Part shown: positions 40,636 through 41,214 of the stretch, piece by piece | Numbering within the stretch: position 1 is the stretch's first letter | How the letters are laid out: each line of letters starts with the position of its first letter | NCBI GenBank assembly: GCA_022822625.1 | Contig: JAJEAV010000077.1 | Location: 1-41,214, forward strand | DNA length: 41,214 bases | Source of the DNA: Gammaproteobacteria bacterium | GTDB lineage: Bacteria; Pseudomonadota; Gammaproteobacteria; Arenicellales; Poriferihabitantaceae | Reading direction: 5' to 3' | Program-made: the position numbers and the translations under genes | Notes under the pieces: model-generated | Databases searched by the model: none | The model's input: the letters and a program-made list of their open reading frames with translations, nothing else | What the model was told of the DNA's origin: nothing

Positions 40636-41214
40636 TCAACCCTTGCCGTACATACAGCCGGCATCAAACCGTGCCCTGGCCTCGCCGTTCGTTAACGCAT
40701 GACGCGAAATCTCTCCTGCTTCCTGCCAGGACCGGGCCTTGCCGGTATGCACAAGTGCTATTGCGGCACCATAAACCAAACTGTCATACATGGGTCCTGG
40801 TGCACCGGCCAATGCCTCTAGCCCCAGCTTCAGGGTGGCTGAAACAACCGGGGTCAACACATTGATGTTGCGGAAGCTGCTGTTTTGAAAAACCTCAGCA
40901 TGCTCTTCATCCACGGGAACCATGCGCCTTTCCCGTTCGATGCTCACTTCATATGGAGATAGCCTGTGCATGGCAAGGGGGGAGTTTTCGTCATACCCGA
41001 AATATCTTGAAACCTGACTCAAGGAAGGAATGCATCCGCCTTCAACCCCCTTGACCAGAATCATTGACTCAAATCCAGCATGTCTTGCTATCGCCTCATA
41101 AACCGGGGGATAGGCCTTGTGCACATAACCGGTATAGAGATGGGTTCTGGATTTGCCGGATACTGGCTTTATGGCGACTTCCAGGGTCGAAATCAGTGAG
41201 CGTTTGACCATTTT
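40636..41214 (-). CDS. TrpD2/YbiB-like glycosyltransferase family 3 protein, 5' end beyond window
   Basis: The visible part (about 192 residues) matches the C-terminal domain of YbiB/TrpD2 proteins, which are related to anthranilate phosphoribosyltransferase but bind nucleic acid in E. coli. It has RSLISTLEVAIKP, then YTGYVHKAYPPVYEAIARH, MILVKGVEGGCIPS, and a C-terminal helix pair (SLVYGAAIALVHTGKARSWQ). The ATG near the edge falls inside the conserved domain, so it is not the real start. It is convergent with the spermidine-synthase-like gene (12 nt apart). Confidence 0.75.
   Translation of the reverse strand, partial: KMVKRSLISTLEVAIKPVSGKSRTHLYTGYVHKAYPPVYEAIARHAGFESMILVKGVEGGCIPSLSQVSRYFGYDENSPLAMHRLSPYEVSIERERRMVPVDEEHAEVFQNSSFRNINVLTPVVSATLKLGLEALAGAPGPMYDSLVYGAAIALVHTGKARSWQEAGEISRHALTNGEARARFDAGCMYGKG

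Overview
The window reads as a chromosomal segment of a gammaproteobacterium, probably an uncultured lineage of medium G+C. The evidence is gene content and order: ftsY-ftsE-ftsX opposite rsmD-coaD-[YfhL-type ferredoxin]-tmcA, plus murA next to his genes, yggX, dsbD and pntAB. No rRNA, tRNA, CRISPR array or intact transposase was seen. The two outermost genes run off the window.

Layout. 1-3279: a fused folate gene (folKP, HPPK-DHPS), argE, and a divergent MOSC-domain protein. 3280-6467: a toxin-antitoxin-rich island. It holds a frameshifted RelE/HigB-like toxin relic with an antitoxin interrupted by an in-frame TAA, an unknown HEPN-like gene interrupted by an in-frame TAG, and an apparently intact hipBA pair behind two palindromic operators. 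6769-13072: housekeeping genes (infA; ftsY-ftsE-ftsX; rsmD-coaD-ferredoxin-tmcA). 13181-19728: a second accessory region with a Fic protein carrying a C-terminal MerR-like domain, a degenerate AAA/PD-(D/E)XK ORF bounded by inverted repeats, a hisD-hisC single-ORF fusion, and a two-gene ATPase + PD-(D/E)XK nuclease-like module. The module sits between murA and hisDC, where hisG is normally found. 19907-24375: murA, yggX, and a three-gene operon of a secreted rhodanese, a TauD-like dioxygenase and an orphan Cas6 (Cmx6-like) protein. 24681-27519: an unknown helical protein and a long DsbD with a duplicated periplasmic domain. 27525-34841: a catabolic cluster made of a TRAP transporter, 3-hydroxyanthranilate dioxygenase, a LysR regulator, a DapA-family lyase and an aldehyde dehydrogenase. 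35026-38936: pntA-pntB with a DUF3530-type hydrolase. 39109-41214: a membrane spermidine-synthase-like protein and the end of a TrpD2/YbiB-like gene.

The items most worth following up are four. First, the ATPase/nuclease pair at the hisG position, a candidate defence module. Second, the Cas6-like protein in an operon with a dioxygenase and a rhodanese and no CRISPR. Third, the HisD-HisC fusion, whose last residues are encoded by a dispersed repeat. Fourth, the family of repeats beginning CCCCAATTCCAC clustered around hisDC.
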